The translations under genes were made by a program, and so were the position numbers. Positions 10,205 to 18,913 of a DNA stretch of 64,000 nucleotides are shown piece by piece. Source of the DNA: Emticicia aquatica (GTDB lineage: Bacteria; Bacteroidota; Bacteroidia; Cytophagales; Spirosomataceae); the NCBI RefSeq assembly GCF_923079645.1, contig NZ_CAKLPY010000007.1, positions 1 through 64,000 on the forward strand, in the 5' to 3' direction. A model generated the notes under the pieces. The model ran no database searches, was not told where the DNA came from, and was given only the letters and a program-made list of their open reading frames with translations. Every line of letters begins with the position of its first letter. Position 1 is the first letter of the stretch.

Positions 10205-11362
10205 ATGACTGACCGTTATATGCAGCGTGGTGTTTCGGCTGCGAAAGAAGATGTGCATAAAGCAATCGAAAAGCTTGATAAAGGACTTTTCCCGAAAGCA
10301 TTCTGCAAAATTTCACCTGATACTTTGGGCGGAGATGCCGATTATTGTAACATTATGCACGCCGACGGAGCTGGTACAAAAACATCTTTAGCGTATTTAT
10401 ATTGGAAGGAAACAGGTGATATTTCGGTTTGGCGAGGCATTGCACAAGATTCTATCGTGATGAATACCGACGATTTGATTTGTGTGGGAGCTGTTGGGCC
10501 AATGTTGATTTCATCGAGTATTGATAGAAATAAAAATAAAATTCCAGGTGAAGTTATTGGTGAAATCATCAACGGAACTGAAGAATGTTTGGAAATGCTT
10601 CGTAGCCACGGTGTTGAAATTTATAGCACGGGAGGCGAAACAGCAGACGTTGGCGACCTCGTAAAAACAATTGCTGTCAATAGTACAATTGTTGCTCGAA
10701 TGAAACGCAGTGATGTTATTTCAAATGACAATATTAAGGCTGGAGATGTAATCGTTGGCTTGGCTTCCTACGGACAAGCAACTTACGAAAATACTTACAA
10801 CGGTGGCATGGGCAGCAATGGTTTGACTTCGGCCAGACACGATGTTTTATCAAAAATTTATGCTGAAAAATATCCCGAAAGCTATGATAATGAAATAAAT
10901 AAAGACCTAGTTTATAGCGGTGGAAAAGTGTTGACCGAAGGAATTGCAGGCACAAATGTCGGCAAACTTATCCTCTCTCCTACTCGCACTTACGCTCCAG
11001 TGGCAAAGGCTTTCTTGGCTGAACTTCGTCCGCAAATTCATGGAATGGTGCATTGCAGCGGTGGAGCTCAAACAAAAGTTTTACATTTTATCGAAAATTT
11101 ACACGTTATAAAAGACAATCTTTTCCCGATTCCGCCACTTTTCAAATTGATTCAAGAGCAAAGTGGTACTTCGTGGCAAGAAATGTATAAAGTTTTCAAT
11201 ATGGGACATCGTTTGGAAGTTTATCTCGACGAACAATACGCCCAACGTATCATCGAAATTGCACAATCATTTGGCATTGAAGCCCAAATCATCGGTCGAG
11301 TTGAAGCCGCAGAAAGCAAAAAAGTAACTATTAAAAGCGAATTTGGCGAGTTTGTTTATTAA
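10205..11362 (+). CDS. purM: Phosphoribosylformylglycinamidine cyclo-ligase (AIR synthase)
   Basis: Cytoplasmic ATP-dependent enzyme of the fifth step of purine synthesis, converting FGAM to AIR. The PurM/SelD superfamily fold is recognisable from HADGAGTKTSLAYLYW, AQDSIVMNTDDLICVGA, YSTGGETADVGD and MVHCSGGAQTKVL. At about 385 aa it is longer than the enterobacterial enzyme (about 345) and matches the Bacteroidetes form. The ATG at 10205 is chosen because the upstream GTG at 10181 is inside the -7 box. Single-gene transcript closed by a 16-bp hairpin at 11385. Confidence 0.93.
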   Translation: MTDRYMQRGVSAAKEDVHKAIEKLDKGLFPKAFCKISPDTLGGDADYCNIMHADGAGTKTSLAYLYWKETGDISVWRGIAQDSIVMNTDDLICVGAVGPMLISSSIDRNKNKIPGEVIGEIINGTEECLEMLRSHGVEIYSTGGETADVGDLVKTIAVNSTIVARMKRSDVISNDNIKAGDVIVGLASYGQATYENTYNGGMGSNGLTSARHDVLSKIYAEKYPESYDNEINKDLVYSGGKVLTEGIAGTNVGKLILSPTRTYAPVAKAFLAELRPQIHGMVHCSGGAQTKVLHFIENLHVIKDNLFPIPPLFKLIQEQSGTSWQEMYKVFNMGHRLEVYLDEQYAQRIIEIAQSFGIEAQIIGRVEAAESKKVTIKSEFGEFVY

Positions 11363-11384
11363 TCGCCCTTATTGCTATTTTATA

Positions 11385-11419
11385 AAAAAGTCATGCTAAG
11401 AACCTTAGCATGACTTTTT
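11385..11419. terminator. Bidirectional terminator, purM / response regulator
   Basis: Perfect 16-bp stem (11385-11400 with 11404-11419) with a 3-base loop; A-run on the left and T-run on the right serve both convergent genes. Confidence 0.9.
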
Positions 11420-11450
11420 ATTTATATCAACATTGCAGTAAATTTACTGA

Positions 11451-12614
11451 TTAAAAACCAATTCCAGCATAAAGTTTTACGTCATCAAGCGTGATAGTTG
11501 GGCCACACATAATCACTAGGCGTTCTACTACGTTGCGTAGCTCACGCACATTACCTGTCCACGGCAAATTTTTCATATATTCCATTGCATCAACGTCAAA
11601 TTCTTTGGTTGCATCACCGTATTCTTCGGCCACATCATTCAAGAATTTATCTGTCAATAAAGGAATATCATTTTTTCGGTCAGATAACGCAGGAACATGA
11701 ATCGGAATAACATTTAAGCGATGGAATAAATCTTCTCGGAAGTTTCCTTCGGCAATTTCTTTCCTCAAATCTTTGTTCGTTGCTGCTATTACTCTTACGT
11801 TGATTTTAATTTCCTTATCGCCGCCCACACGAGTTATCTTACTTTCTTGCAATGCACGAAGTACTTTTGCTTGTGCAGAAAGACTCATGTCTCCAATTTC
11901 ATCCAAGAAAAGCGTACCACCATCAGCCTGTTCAAACTTACCAATTCTTTGTTTTATTGCTGAAGTAAAAGCACCTTTTTCGTGACCAAAAAGCTCACTT
12001 TCAATTAATTCAGAAGGAATTGCTGCACAGTTTACCTCAACCGAAGCTTGGTTACAGCGATTACTTTTTTCATGAATTTGCTTGGCAACCATTTCTTTTC
12101 CCGAACCATTTGGACCTGTAATCAATACACGAGCTTCCGTTGGAGCAACTCTATCAATGGTTTCTTTTACTTTTTTAATCAAGTCTGACTCGCCAACGAT
12201 TTCGTTGATTTTATAGATTCTTCTTTTAAGAACCTTTATTACTTCAACATCTTTGTTTTTCTCGATGGCGTTACGAACAGTAACCAATAGACGATTCAAA
12301 TCAGGTGGCTTAGTGATGAAATCGTAAGCTCCACGTTTCGTTGCTTCAACTGCATTTTCAACATTTCCAAAAGCAGAAATCATTACAAACTGGGTCATTA
12401 CACCTTCTTCTTTGGCTTTCAACAGCATTTCAAGCCCATCTAATTTTGGCATTTTGATGTCACAAAGGGCTACGTCATATTGGGTTTTTAACACCATTTC
12501 TAGTCCTTCTTCACCATCTTTTGCCTCATCTACTTCGTACTCTTCATATTCTAAAATGTCTCTCAGAGCATCTCGAATACTTTTTTCGTCATCAACAATC
12601 AATAATTTTGCCAT
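11451..12614 (-). CDS. NtrC-type sigma-54 response regulator lacking the DNA-binding domain
   Basis: 387 aa. Receiver domain at residues 1-120 with acidic DDE near 8-10, phosphoacceptor Asp52 and Lys102-region KPP. An AAA+ sigma-54 activation domain follows, with Walker A GPNGSGKE, the sigma-54 loop GAFTSA, Walker B GGTLFLDEIGD and the arginine-finger region FREDLFHRLNVIPI. The protein ends at NVRELRNVVERL plus about 20 residues, so the Fis-type helix-turn-helix found in NtrC is missing. It is expected to drive sigma-54 promoters after phosphorylation without binding an enhancer itself, as is known for FlgR-type proteins. No histidine kinase lies next to it. Cytoplasmic. Confidence 0.9.
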   Translation of the reverse strand: MAKLLIVDDEKSIRDALRDILEYEEYEVDEAKDGEEGLEMVLKTQYDVALCDIKMPKLDGLEMLLKAKEEGVMTQFVMISAFGNVENAVEATKRGAYDFITKPPDLNRLLVTVRNAIEKNKDVEVIKVLKRRIYKINEIVGESDLIKKVKETIDRVAPTEARVLITGPNGSGKEMVAKQIHEKSNRCNQASVEVNCAAIPSELIESELFGHEKGAFTSAIKQRIGKFEQADGGTLFLDEIGDMSLSAQAKVLRALQESKITRVGGDKEIKINVRVIAATNKDLRKEIAEGNFREDLFHRLNVIPIHVPALSDRKNDIPLLTDKFLNDVAEEYGDATKEFDVDAMEYMKNLPWTGNVRELRNVVERLVIMCGPTITLDDVKLYAGIGF

Positions 12615-12851
12615 TGGTGGTTCTACTCTACGTGAGATTAATTGATATTATGATTAATGGTTTCTTTCTAATTAGGACGCAAAATAAAGAAAAAATCACA
12701 ATTTTAGCGATATATTTAATATTTTAAACGACAACCTTTTTTGTTTATCTATATAAGAGCTAAGAAAATCGACTTTTATTCAAAATTTCACAACACATTA
12801 CATTCTATGAATGTTATACTATTTCAAACAAATTAGAAAGATTAAGGCTTT

Positions 12852-14327
12852 ATGAAAGTAGCAATAATTGGAGCAGGTATCGGGGGAATTGCGACAGCCA
12901 TTCGTTTAGTAAATAAGGGCTACGAAGTTGATGTTTTTGAAGCGAACGATTATCCTGGAGGGAAATTAAGTCAATTTCAACAAGGAAAATATAGATTTGA
13001 TGCAGGCCCATCACTATTTACTATGCCTCAATTTGTGGATGAGCTTTTTGTTCTCTCAGGAAAAAATCCCGCCGATTATTTTGAGTATATCCGCTTGCCC
13101 GAAGTTTGTAAATATTTTTGGGAAGATGGCACTCGTTTAGATGTCTCTGCAAACATTGATTCGTTTGCCAATGATGCCGAAAAAAATCTAGGAGAACCAG
13201 CCGAAAAAATTCGTACATTTCTAAAAAACAGTGCTTTAAAATATGATATTTTGAGCGGACTTTTCTTGGAAGATTCGCTGCATAAATTTTCTACTTGGAC
13301 TTCCAAAAAAGCTTTTCGGGGTTATTTCAATTTGCCCAAATTAGGCATTTTTGGAACAATGAATGGAGCGAATGAAAGTTATTTTTCAACACCGAAAGCT
13401 GTTCAGTTATTCAACCGTTATGCTACTTACAATGGTTCTGACCCTTACCAAACACCGGCTACATTAAATATAATTCCACATTTAGAGTACAATATCGGAG
13501 CATTTTTTCCGAAAGATGGTATGTTTGGAATTACACAAAGTTTGGTAAATTTAGCTGAAGATTTGGACGTAAAATTTCATTATGAATCAAAAGTTAAAGA
13601 AATTATAGTAAAAAATGGGCATATTATTGGACTCAAAATTAGTGATTCCAAAAATGAAGTTGAATATGAACATCTTGCTTCTATTGTCGTTTCCAACATG
13701 GATGTCACGCCAACTTACCGAAAATTATTGCCAAAAGAAAAACATCCTGATAAGATTCTAAATCAAGATAAAAGCGGTTCTGGTCTGATTTTTTATTGGG
13801 GAATAAAACACGATTTTAAGGAACTAGGTTTGCACAATATTTTCTTTTCAGATGATTATCGTACCGAATTTGACTATCAATTTCACAAAAAAACGATTTA
13901 TCAAGACCCGACAATTTACCTCAATATTACGTCAAAATACAAAAAAAATGATGCTCCCGATGGTTGTGAAAATTGGTTTTTACTCATCAACGCTCCCGCC
14001 AATCAAGGACAAGATTGGGAAAAAATCATAGCCGAAACACGCCAAAATGTGATTGACAAATTAAGTAGAAATTTGGGCGTAAATATTGCAGATTTGATAG
14101 AAAACGAATCTATTCTTGACCCACGAAGTATCGAAATGAAGACGTCTTCCGCACAAGGAGCTTTGTACGGAAACAGTTCTAACAATAAATTTGCAGCATT
14201 TTTACGACACGCCAACTTTTCATCAAAAATAAATAATCTTTATTTTGTAGGCGGAAGCGTACATCCTGGCGGTGGAATTCCATTGGCATTGTCCTCGGCG
14301 AAAATTGTAGCGTCGATGATTAAATAA
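12852..14327 (+). CDS. Carotenoid desaturase, CrtI/CrtD family
   Basis: 491-aa FAD-dependent amine-oxidase-fold enzyme. The N-terminal Rossmann motif is GAGIGGIATAIRL with the CrtI-specific PGGKLSQF and FDAGPSLFTMP; the C-terminal FAD motif is VGGSVHPGGGIPLALSSAK. The family removes hydrogens from phytoene or from hydroxylated carotenoids. Because no crtB, crtY or crtZ is adjacent and Bacteroidetes often carry the 1-hydroxycarotenoid 3,4-desaturase (CrtD) alone, CrtD is a real alternative to CrtI; the sequence was not aligned to decide. Convergent with the esterase gene at 14382. Confidence 0.85.
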   Translation: MKVAIIGAGIGGIATAIRLVNKGYEVDVFEANDYPGGKLSQFQQGKYRFDAGPSLFTMPQFVDELFVLSGKNPADYFEYIRLPEVCKYFWEDGTRLDVSANIDSFANDAEKNLGEPAEKIRTFLKNSALKYDILSGLFLEDSLHKFSTWTSKKAFRGYFNLPKLGIFGTMNGANESYFSTPKAVQLFNRYATYNGSDPYQTPATLNIIPHLEYNIGAFFPKDGMFGITQSLVNLAEDLDVKFHYESKVKEIIVKNGHIIGLKISDSKNEVEYEHLASIVVSNMDVTPTYRKLLPKEKHPDKILNQDKSGSGLIFYWGIKHDFKELGLHNIFFSDDYRTEFDYQFHKKTIYQDPTIYLNITSKYKKNDAPDGCENWFLLINAPANQGQDWEKIIAETRQNVIDKLSRNLGVNIADLIENESILDPRSIEMKTSSAQGALYGNSSNNKFAAFLRHANFSSKINNLYFVGGSVHPGGGIPLALSSAKIVASMIK

Positions 14328-14381
14328 TTTCTATATTAAGGTTCTTTCTCAATGGCAACAATTATTAAGACCAAAATGTGA

Positions 14382-15143
14382 TTACACAAAATTCAAGATT
14401 GACTGTACAAATTCAGTAGGTTTTTCGGCTTGTACCCAATGCCCTGCTCCTTCAATTGTTTCGATGGTAGCATTTGGAAATATTTTTTTTATAGCAGGAA
14501 TATCTTCATCATAAATATAGCCCGATTCACCACCACGTAAGAAAAGAACGGGTTGAAGAACTTCGTGTACATCAGTAAAATCTCCACCGATTTGGTAAAT
14601 CTCACGGCTCAAAACTGGTAGATTTATTCGCCAATCAAACTTTCCATCTTCAGTACGATAAATATTTTTTAACAAAAACTGTCTTTCACCAACATTCGAT
14701 ACAAATTTGGCTAATTGTGTTTCTGCTTCGTTGCGATTTTTGAGATTTGCTAAATCAATCGAATTAAGTCCTTGAATAATATGGCCGTGATGTGAAGGAT
14801 AAAATTTGGGAGCAATATCAACAATTACTAGTTTTGAAAATTTATTCGGATATTTCATAGCAAAGTGCGTAACTGTTTTTCCTCCCATCGAATGCCCAAT
14901 TATGACTGGTTTTTCTAAATGATTATCTTCGATAAATTCATTTAAGTCATCTGCCATCAATTCATAACTAAACTCCTCACTACGAGGCGATTGCCCATGA
15001 TTTCGTGCATCTAATGCGTAAACAGCGTAACCGTTTTCGGCAATCATTTTACTAATCGAAAACCAATTATCTGACGAACCAAAAACACCATGTAGAATCA
15101 ATATTGGCTGACCTTCGCCCGTTTTTCTAAAAAAAAGTTTCAT
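14382..15143 (-). CDS. Alpha/beta-hydrolase, YbfF-like esterase
   Basis: 253 aa, cytoplasmic (no signal peptide). The oxyanion HG motif is LHGVFGSSDNW, the nucleophile elbow is GHSMGG (Ser about 96), and the catalytic His lies in GAGHWVQAEKP near the C-terminus. DARNHGQSPRS is typical of the YbfF/ABHD11 acyl-esterase group. Substrate unknown. 72 bases separate it from the upstream haloperoxidase-like gene on the same strand. Confidence 0.85.
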   Translation of the reverse strand: MKLFFRKTGEGQPILILHGVFGSSDNWFSISKMIAENGYAVYALDARNHGQSPRSEEFSYELMADDLNEFIEDNHLEKPVIIGHSMGGKTVTHFAMKYPNKFSKLVIVDIAPKFYPSHHGHIIQGLNSIDLANLKNRNEAETQLAKFVSNVGERQFLLKNIYRTEDGKFDWRINLPVLSREIYQIGGDFTDVHEVLQPVLFLRGGESGYIYDEDIPAIKKIFPNATIETIEGAGHWVQAEKPTEFVQSILNFV

Positions 15144-15215
15144 GCTTTATTGCTAATTTAAAGCACAAAGGTAAAGCTTTTTTGTTCTTGAATTTCATTA
15201 AAAATGACTAAACTC

Positions 15216-16550
15216 TTATGCTCCTTTGACTTTAAATTTTAATTCACAAACATTTTTACCAATACGCTTACCATTTTTTAGGCCTTGTTCGTTTGAATTT
15301 CGGTAATGAATACCACCATAAAGGCGAGAAATTGCTGCCTCATCGGCAAACTCGTAGAATGAATCGAAAGTGCGAGATTTCAAACCTCTCGAAACATGAG
15401 AATTATCTATAAAATGATAATTAAAACCAAAGAAATCCGATAAAACTTGGGCGGTTGCTCCTGAAACTGAAGCGTGTCCAGAAGTATATTCAGGAAAAGG
15501 TGGCGTATCAAGCAATGGAGTCCAAGTGCGGTCAATTGTTGTACGAATATACGAAACTGGTCGTAAAACGTTGTGCATAAATTTGCATTTCCAACACGAA
15601 ATAAAAGCATCGGCTGCAGCAATACCTACTTTACAGAAGATTTCAGCCGCTTTATCTAATGTCAGATTTTCTTTAGCAACAATCTGTGAAGTTATCGAAA
15701 TTGCATGGCCCGGCGGCGTAAAAGTTTTCCCCGCATCATCCGACCAATACTTCGCAATGGCCATTTGTTCGTTTGATAAATTTTTGCCTACACTATACAC
15801 TTCTAAAGCTTGAGAATACATAAGTGAAGTAATTCCTGCTTCACAACGAGGTGGATTGGGCAATTCAAAATCGGTATTTCCTTTTACAAAAGGTCGATTT
15901 TTTCCCCAAAATGGTTGTAACGGAATCTGTTGGTCGCTCGTTGGTGTCCAAACGCACGCTCCTGTTATATTTTTGTAATCTTTCGGAAAATTTTTGTCAT
16001 AGCCTTCATGTCCACCATCGGCTTTTGAATATTCAAAAACCGTTTTAGCTATTGCTTCTCCAAGTTTTATTGACCGTAAAATTGTTTCTTTATCGGCATC
16101 ATTTTGATATTTTCGCTCGAAAGCCTCCCGCAGCGAGTCAATTCTAATAACATTTGCCTTGGATATTTTTGCGTAAAGACTTTTAATGATAGTAGCTTGG
16201 GCTGCATTGGCACACAATACCCAATGATAGGTTTTGCTTGATTCGATTTTTGGAATAGTTTTAAACTCGTTCAAAACTCCTGTAAGCGATTGATAATCAG
16301 GCATTCCATTGACAACTGACTCATAAAGAGCTAGTCCAGAATAACCCAAAGCACGAGAAGCAACGGGCGGCGTAAAACCTTGTGTAGTTGGAATAAGCTG
16401 AAGTTGTAGATTGAACCAAGCCGTTGCAACTTCATTTGAATAGTCTTTTGTTGGTCGTTGAGCCACTGATTTTTGCAAAAACATTCCCAAAACACAGACA
16501 ATTAGTATCATCTGTTGTGTTTTGGGAATTATGTTTTTAGCCTTCTTCAT
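15216..16550 (-). CDS. Vanadium haloperoxidase / PAP2-like exported protein (paralogue 2)
   Basis: 444 aa with a signal peptide (n-region MKKAKNIIPKTQQM, core, then SVAQ at about residue 31). Vanadate/phosphate ligands are kept: K-x6-RP (KFMHNVLRP, about 323), SGH (YTSGHAS, about 358) and SR-x5-H (SRLYGGIH, about 408). The Asp that follows His in the chloroperoxidase signature (H-x3-D) is replaced: the residues after His are YRNS. Function may be haloperoxidase or phosphatase in the periplasm. It stands 160 bases downstream of paralogue 3 on the same strand, and the two share the phrases WGKNR, FTPPGHA/LTPPGHH and SRLYGGIHYR, which suggests tandem duplication. Confidence 0.85.
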   Translation of the reverse strand: MKKAKNIIPKTQQMILIVCVLGMFLQKSVAQRPTKDYSNEVATAWFNLQLQLIPTTQGFTPPVASRALGYSGLALYESVVNGMPDYQSLTGVLNEFKTIPKIESSKTYHWVLCANAAQATIIKSLYAKISKANVIRIDSLREAFERKYQNDADKETILRSIKLGEAIAKTVFEYSKADGGHEGYDKNFPKDYKNITGACVWTPTSDQQIPLQPFWGKNRPFVKGNTDFELPNPPRCEAGITSLMYSQALEVYSVGKNLSNEQMAIAKYWSDDAGKTFTPPGHAISITSQIVAKENLTLDKAAEIFCKVGIAAADAFISCWKCKFMHNVLRPVSYIRTTIDRTWTPLLDTPPFPEYTSGHASVSGATAQVLSDFFGFNYHFIDNSHVSRGLKSRTFDSFYEFADEAAISRLYGGIHYRNSNEQGLKNGKRIGKNVCELKFKVKGA

Positions 16551-16710
16551 ACATCAAATTTACACATTCATTCGTTAACTCAAAATTTTTGAATAAGTTA
16601 GCCGCAACCACTGACGGGATTTTTCAATGCCCGTCAAGGTTTTGGCCGAGCTTAAACAAAAATGAATTAAGAAACTATCGTGTATAAAAACGGAGAACTT
16701 GAAAGTTTAC

Positions 16711-18081
16711 TTATTTGGTAAACTTCAATTTCAATATGTTCTTAGCAATCTCTTTTCCGTTTTTTAGTCCGTTTTCATTACCTTCTCGATAATGAATTCC
16801 TCCATAAAGACGAGAAATTGCCGCTTCATTTGCATATTCATAAAATGATTTAAAGCTCCTATCCGAAAATTTTCCAGTATGTGTATTATCTGTAAATGCG
16901 TAATTTTCGCCAAAAATTGTGGTGAGTATTTCGGATGCCGCACCCGAACCCGACGAATGCCCTGAAGCATATTCTGGAAATGGTGGAGTAACCAATAAAG
17001 GCGACCATTTTGGGTCAATTCCTTGACGAATATAGGTCTGCGGCCGCATTAAATTGTATGTATATTTACTACGCCAACAAGCAACAAATGCATCATTAAT
17101 GGCCATTCCAACTTTTGCATAGACTTCCGCCACCTTATCTAACTTTACCTTTTCTTTCTTTAAAACGATGTTAGCAATATTGAAATGATGCCCTGGTGGA
17201 GTTAGCGAACTTCCACTATCATCCCAAAAGTTTGCAATTGCTTTTTGTTCAGTTGTTAAGGCTTTTCCAACTTCATAAACTTCTTTTGCTAGTTTAAACA
17301 TTTCTGAATTTTCTTTGAACGAAAAAGAAGTTGGTGCAACTGGATTCGTAGTCATATTTAAGGCAGAAAAAGTTCTGTTTTTTCCCCAATAAGGAAGAAG
17401 CGGCGTCTTTTGAGTTCCTGTTGGTTCCCAAAAACCAATGCCTATTGGCGTTTTAAAATCAATCGGAAAATTATTGCTCCATCCTTCATTTCCTCCATCT
17501 GTTTTTGAATATTCCCAAATAGCTTGACCAATTTCAACACCAAAACTATTAGAACGGTCGGTAACTTCTTGGTTATCAATAGCTATTCTTATTACACTTT
17601 CGATATTTCGACGTAAAGAGTCAATTGCTCTTTTGTTCGCATCATTGGTTGTGGCGTACATTTCTACTACTAAAGTGCTAAGTGCAGCATTCGCTGCCAA
17701 ACCCCAATTGTATTCTTTGCTTAAATCTGGTTTTGGCAAACTTGAAAGCCCTTTCAATTGCCCAACCAATGATTGGTTATCTTTCATGCCATAAACAACA
17801 CTTTCGTACAAAGCTAAACTCGTATAAGCGAGCGTTCGGGCGGCAACTGGCGGAGCATATCCTGGCGTTGATTTAATCAAATATAATTGCAAATCAGTCC
17901 AACGAGTAGCAATATCCGCACTAAACTCACTCGTAGCTTTTGAAACGGCAACGGGAGTAGGTTCTTCGGTACTTTTATCTTTACAAGAAGATATCATTAC
18001 ACCCAAAACCAATAAAATAAGTAAAGAGCGTGATGATATATTAATTTTCCTAGAAAAGAAACTTGTAGAGTAAATACTCAT
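16711..18081 (-). CDS. Vanadium haloperoxidase / PAP2-like lipoprotein (paralogue 3)
   Basis: 456 aa. The signal sequence ends in ISSC, a lipoprotein cleavage motif at about residue 33. Signature residues: K-x6-RP (KYTYNLMRP, about 340), SGH (YASGHSS, about 374), SR-x5-H (SRLYGGIH, about 424); the position of the usual Asp after His-x3 is Gly (HYREG). Middle-domain phrases LLPYWGKNRTF and SLTPPGHHFNIANI are shared with paralogue 1. Expected outer-membrane or periplasmic. It may be co-transcribed with paralogue 2, as no terminator is seen in the 160-base gap. Confidence 0.85.
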   Translation of the reverse strand: MSIYSTSFFSRKINISSRSLLILLVLGVMISSCKDKSTEEPTPVAVSKATSEFSADIATRWTDLQLYLIKSTPGYAPPVAARTLAYTSLALYESVVYGMKDNQSLVGQLKGLSSLPKPDLSKEYNWGLAANAALSTLVVEMYATTNDANKRAIDSLRRNIESVIRIAIDNQEVTDRSNSFGVEIGQAIWEYSKTDGGNEGWSNNFPIDFKTPIGIGFWEPTGTQKTPLLPYWGKNRTFSALNMTTNPVAPTSFSFKENSEMFKLAKEVYEVGKALTTEQKAIANFWDDSGSSLTPPGHHFNIANIVLKKEKVKLDKVAEVYAKVGMAINDAFVACWRSKYTYNLMRPQTYIRQGIDPKWSPLLVTPPFPEYASGHSSGSGAASEILTTIFGENYAFTDNTHTGKFSDRSFKSFYEYANEAAISRLYGGIHYREGNENGLKNGKEIAKNILKLKFTK

Positions 18082-18268
18082 AATCGTTTAATCTTTTAAA
18101 TCTGCTTTTAGATTCCTCAATAACTGTTTCACGAACAATAATCTTGCCAAAGCAAATCAAAAGCTCAACGTTATTTTGCTCTACAAATAACTAATTATCA
18201 ATAAATTAAATGTTTTTTTTCAAAAACCATCCAAATAATAGTGAAAACCACTAAATTTTCAACCAGAC

Positions 18269-18754
18269 TTATCCAAAATCTTTAAACTCACCCGATTGAT
18301 GTCGATGAGCCATTTCTACATAATGAGCGGCACTCAATTGCAGCATTTGTGCATATTCGGGAGTAATTTGTTTGACGATTTTGGCTGGCACCCCTAAAAC
18401 CATCGAATAATCTGGTATTTCCATGCCTTCTGTTACTAAAGCACAAGCTCCAATGACACAAAATTTACCGATTTTTGCACGATTGAGAATCGTCGCTCGC
18501 ATTCCGATGAGTGAGCAGTCGCCTACGGTTGCTCCATGCACAATTGCCCCATGTCCAACTGTTACATCATCTCCAATAATGGTTGGCTCGCCATAATCAG
18601 CATGTAAAATTGCTCCATCCTGAATATTGGTACGTTTTCCAATAATAATTTCTTCCACATCGGCACGAATCACCGCTGAATACCAAACCGAAGATCCTTC
18701 TCCGAGTGTAACTTTGCCTTTTACAGTGGCATTATGAGCAATAAAGTTTGACAT
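18269..18754 (-). CDS. Gamma-carbonic-anhydrase-like (LbH) family protein
   Basis: 161 aa made of hexapeptide repeats (left-handed beta-helix), e.g. ATVKGKVTLGEGSSVW and TIIGDDVTVGHGAIVHGATVG, with three candidate zinc-ligand histidines (ILHADYG, VGHGAIVHG). This is the YrdA/PaaY group; many members show weak or no carbonic anhydrase activity. C-terminal helix from about residue 135 (PEYAQMLQLSAAHYVEMAHRH). Cytoplasmic, no operon partner. Confidence 0.85.
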   Translation of the reverse strand: MSNFIAHNATVKGKVTLGEGSSVWYSAVIRADVEEIIIGKRTNIQDGAILHADYGEPTIIGDDVTVGHGAIVHGATVGDCSLIGMRATILNRAKIGKFCVIGACALVTEGMEIPDYSMVLGVPAKIVKQITPEYAQMLQLSAAHYVEMAHRHQSGEFKDFG

Positions 18755-18850
18755 TTTATATCTTTTTGGTCTTAGTTTTACACAATATTAACTCCTTTTC
18801 CTTACGGTTTTGATTTTTTTAGCAAATCTTACATTCCCAAATATTGAAAA

Positions 18851-18882
18851 AAAATCCTCTTCTTTTTCAAAAAGAGGATTTT
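18851..18882 (-). terminator. Terminator after TonB receptor gene
   Basis: 11-bp stem (18851-18861 with 18872-18882); on the minus strand it is followed by eight T residues, typical rho-independent form. Confidence 0.85.
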
Positions 18883-18913
18883 AAATAAATACTTAATCAA
18901 ACAATTATTTCAA

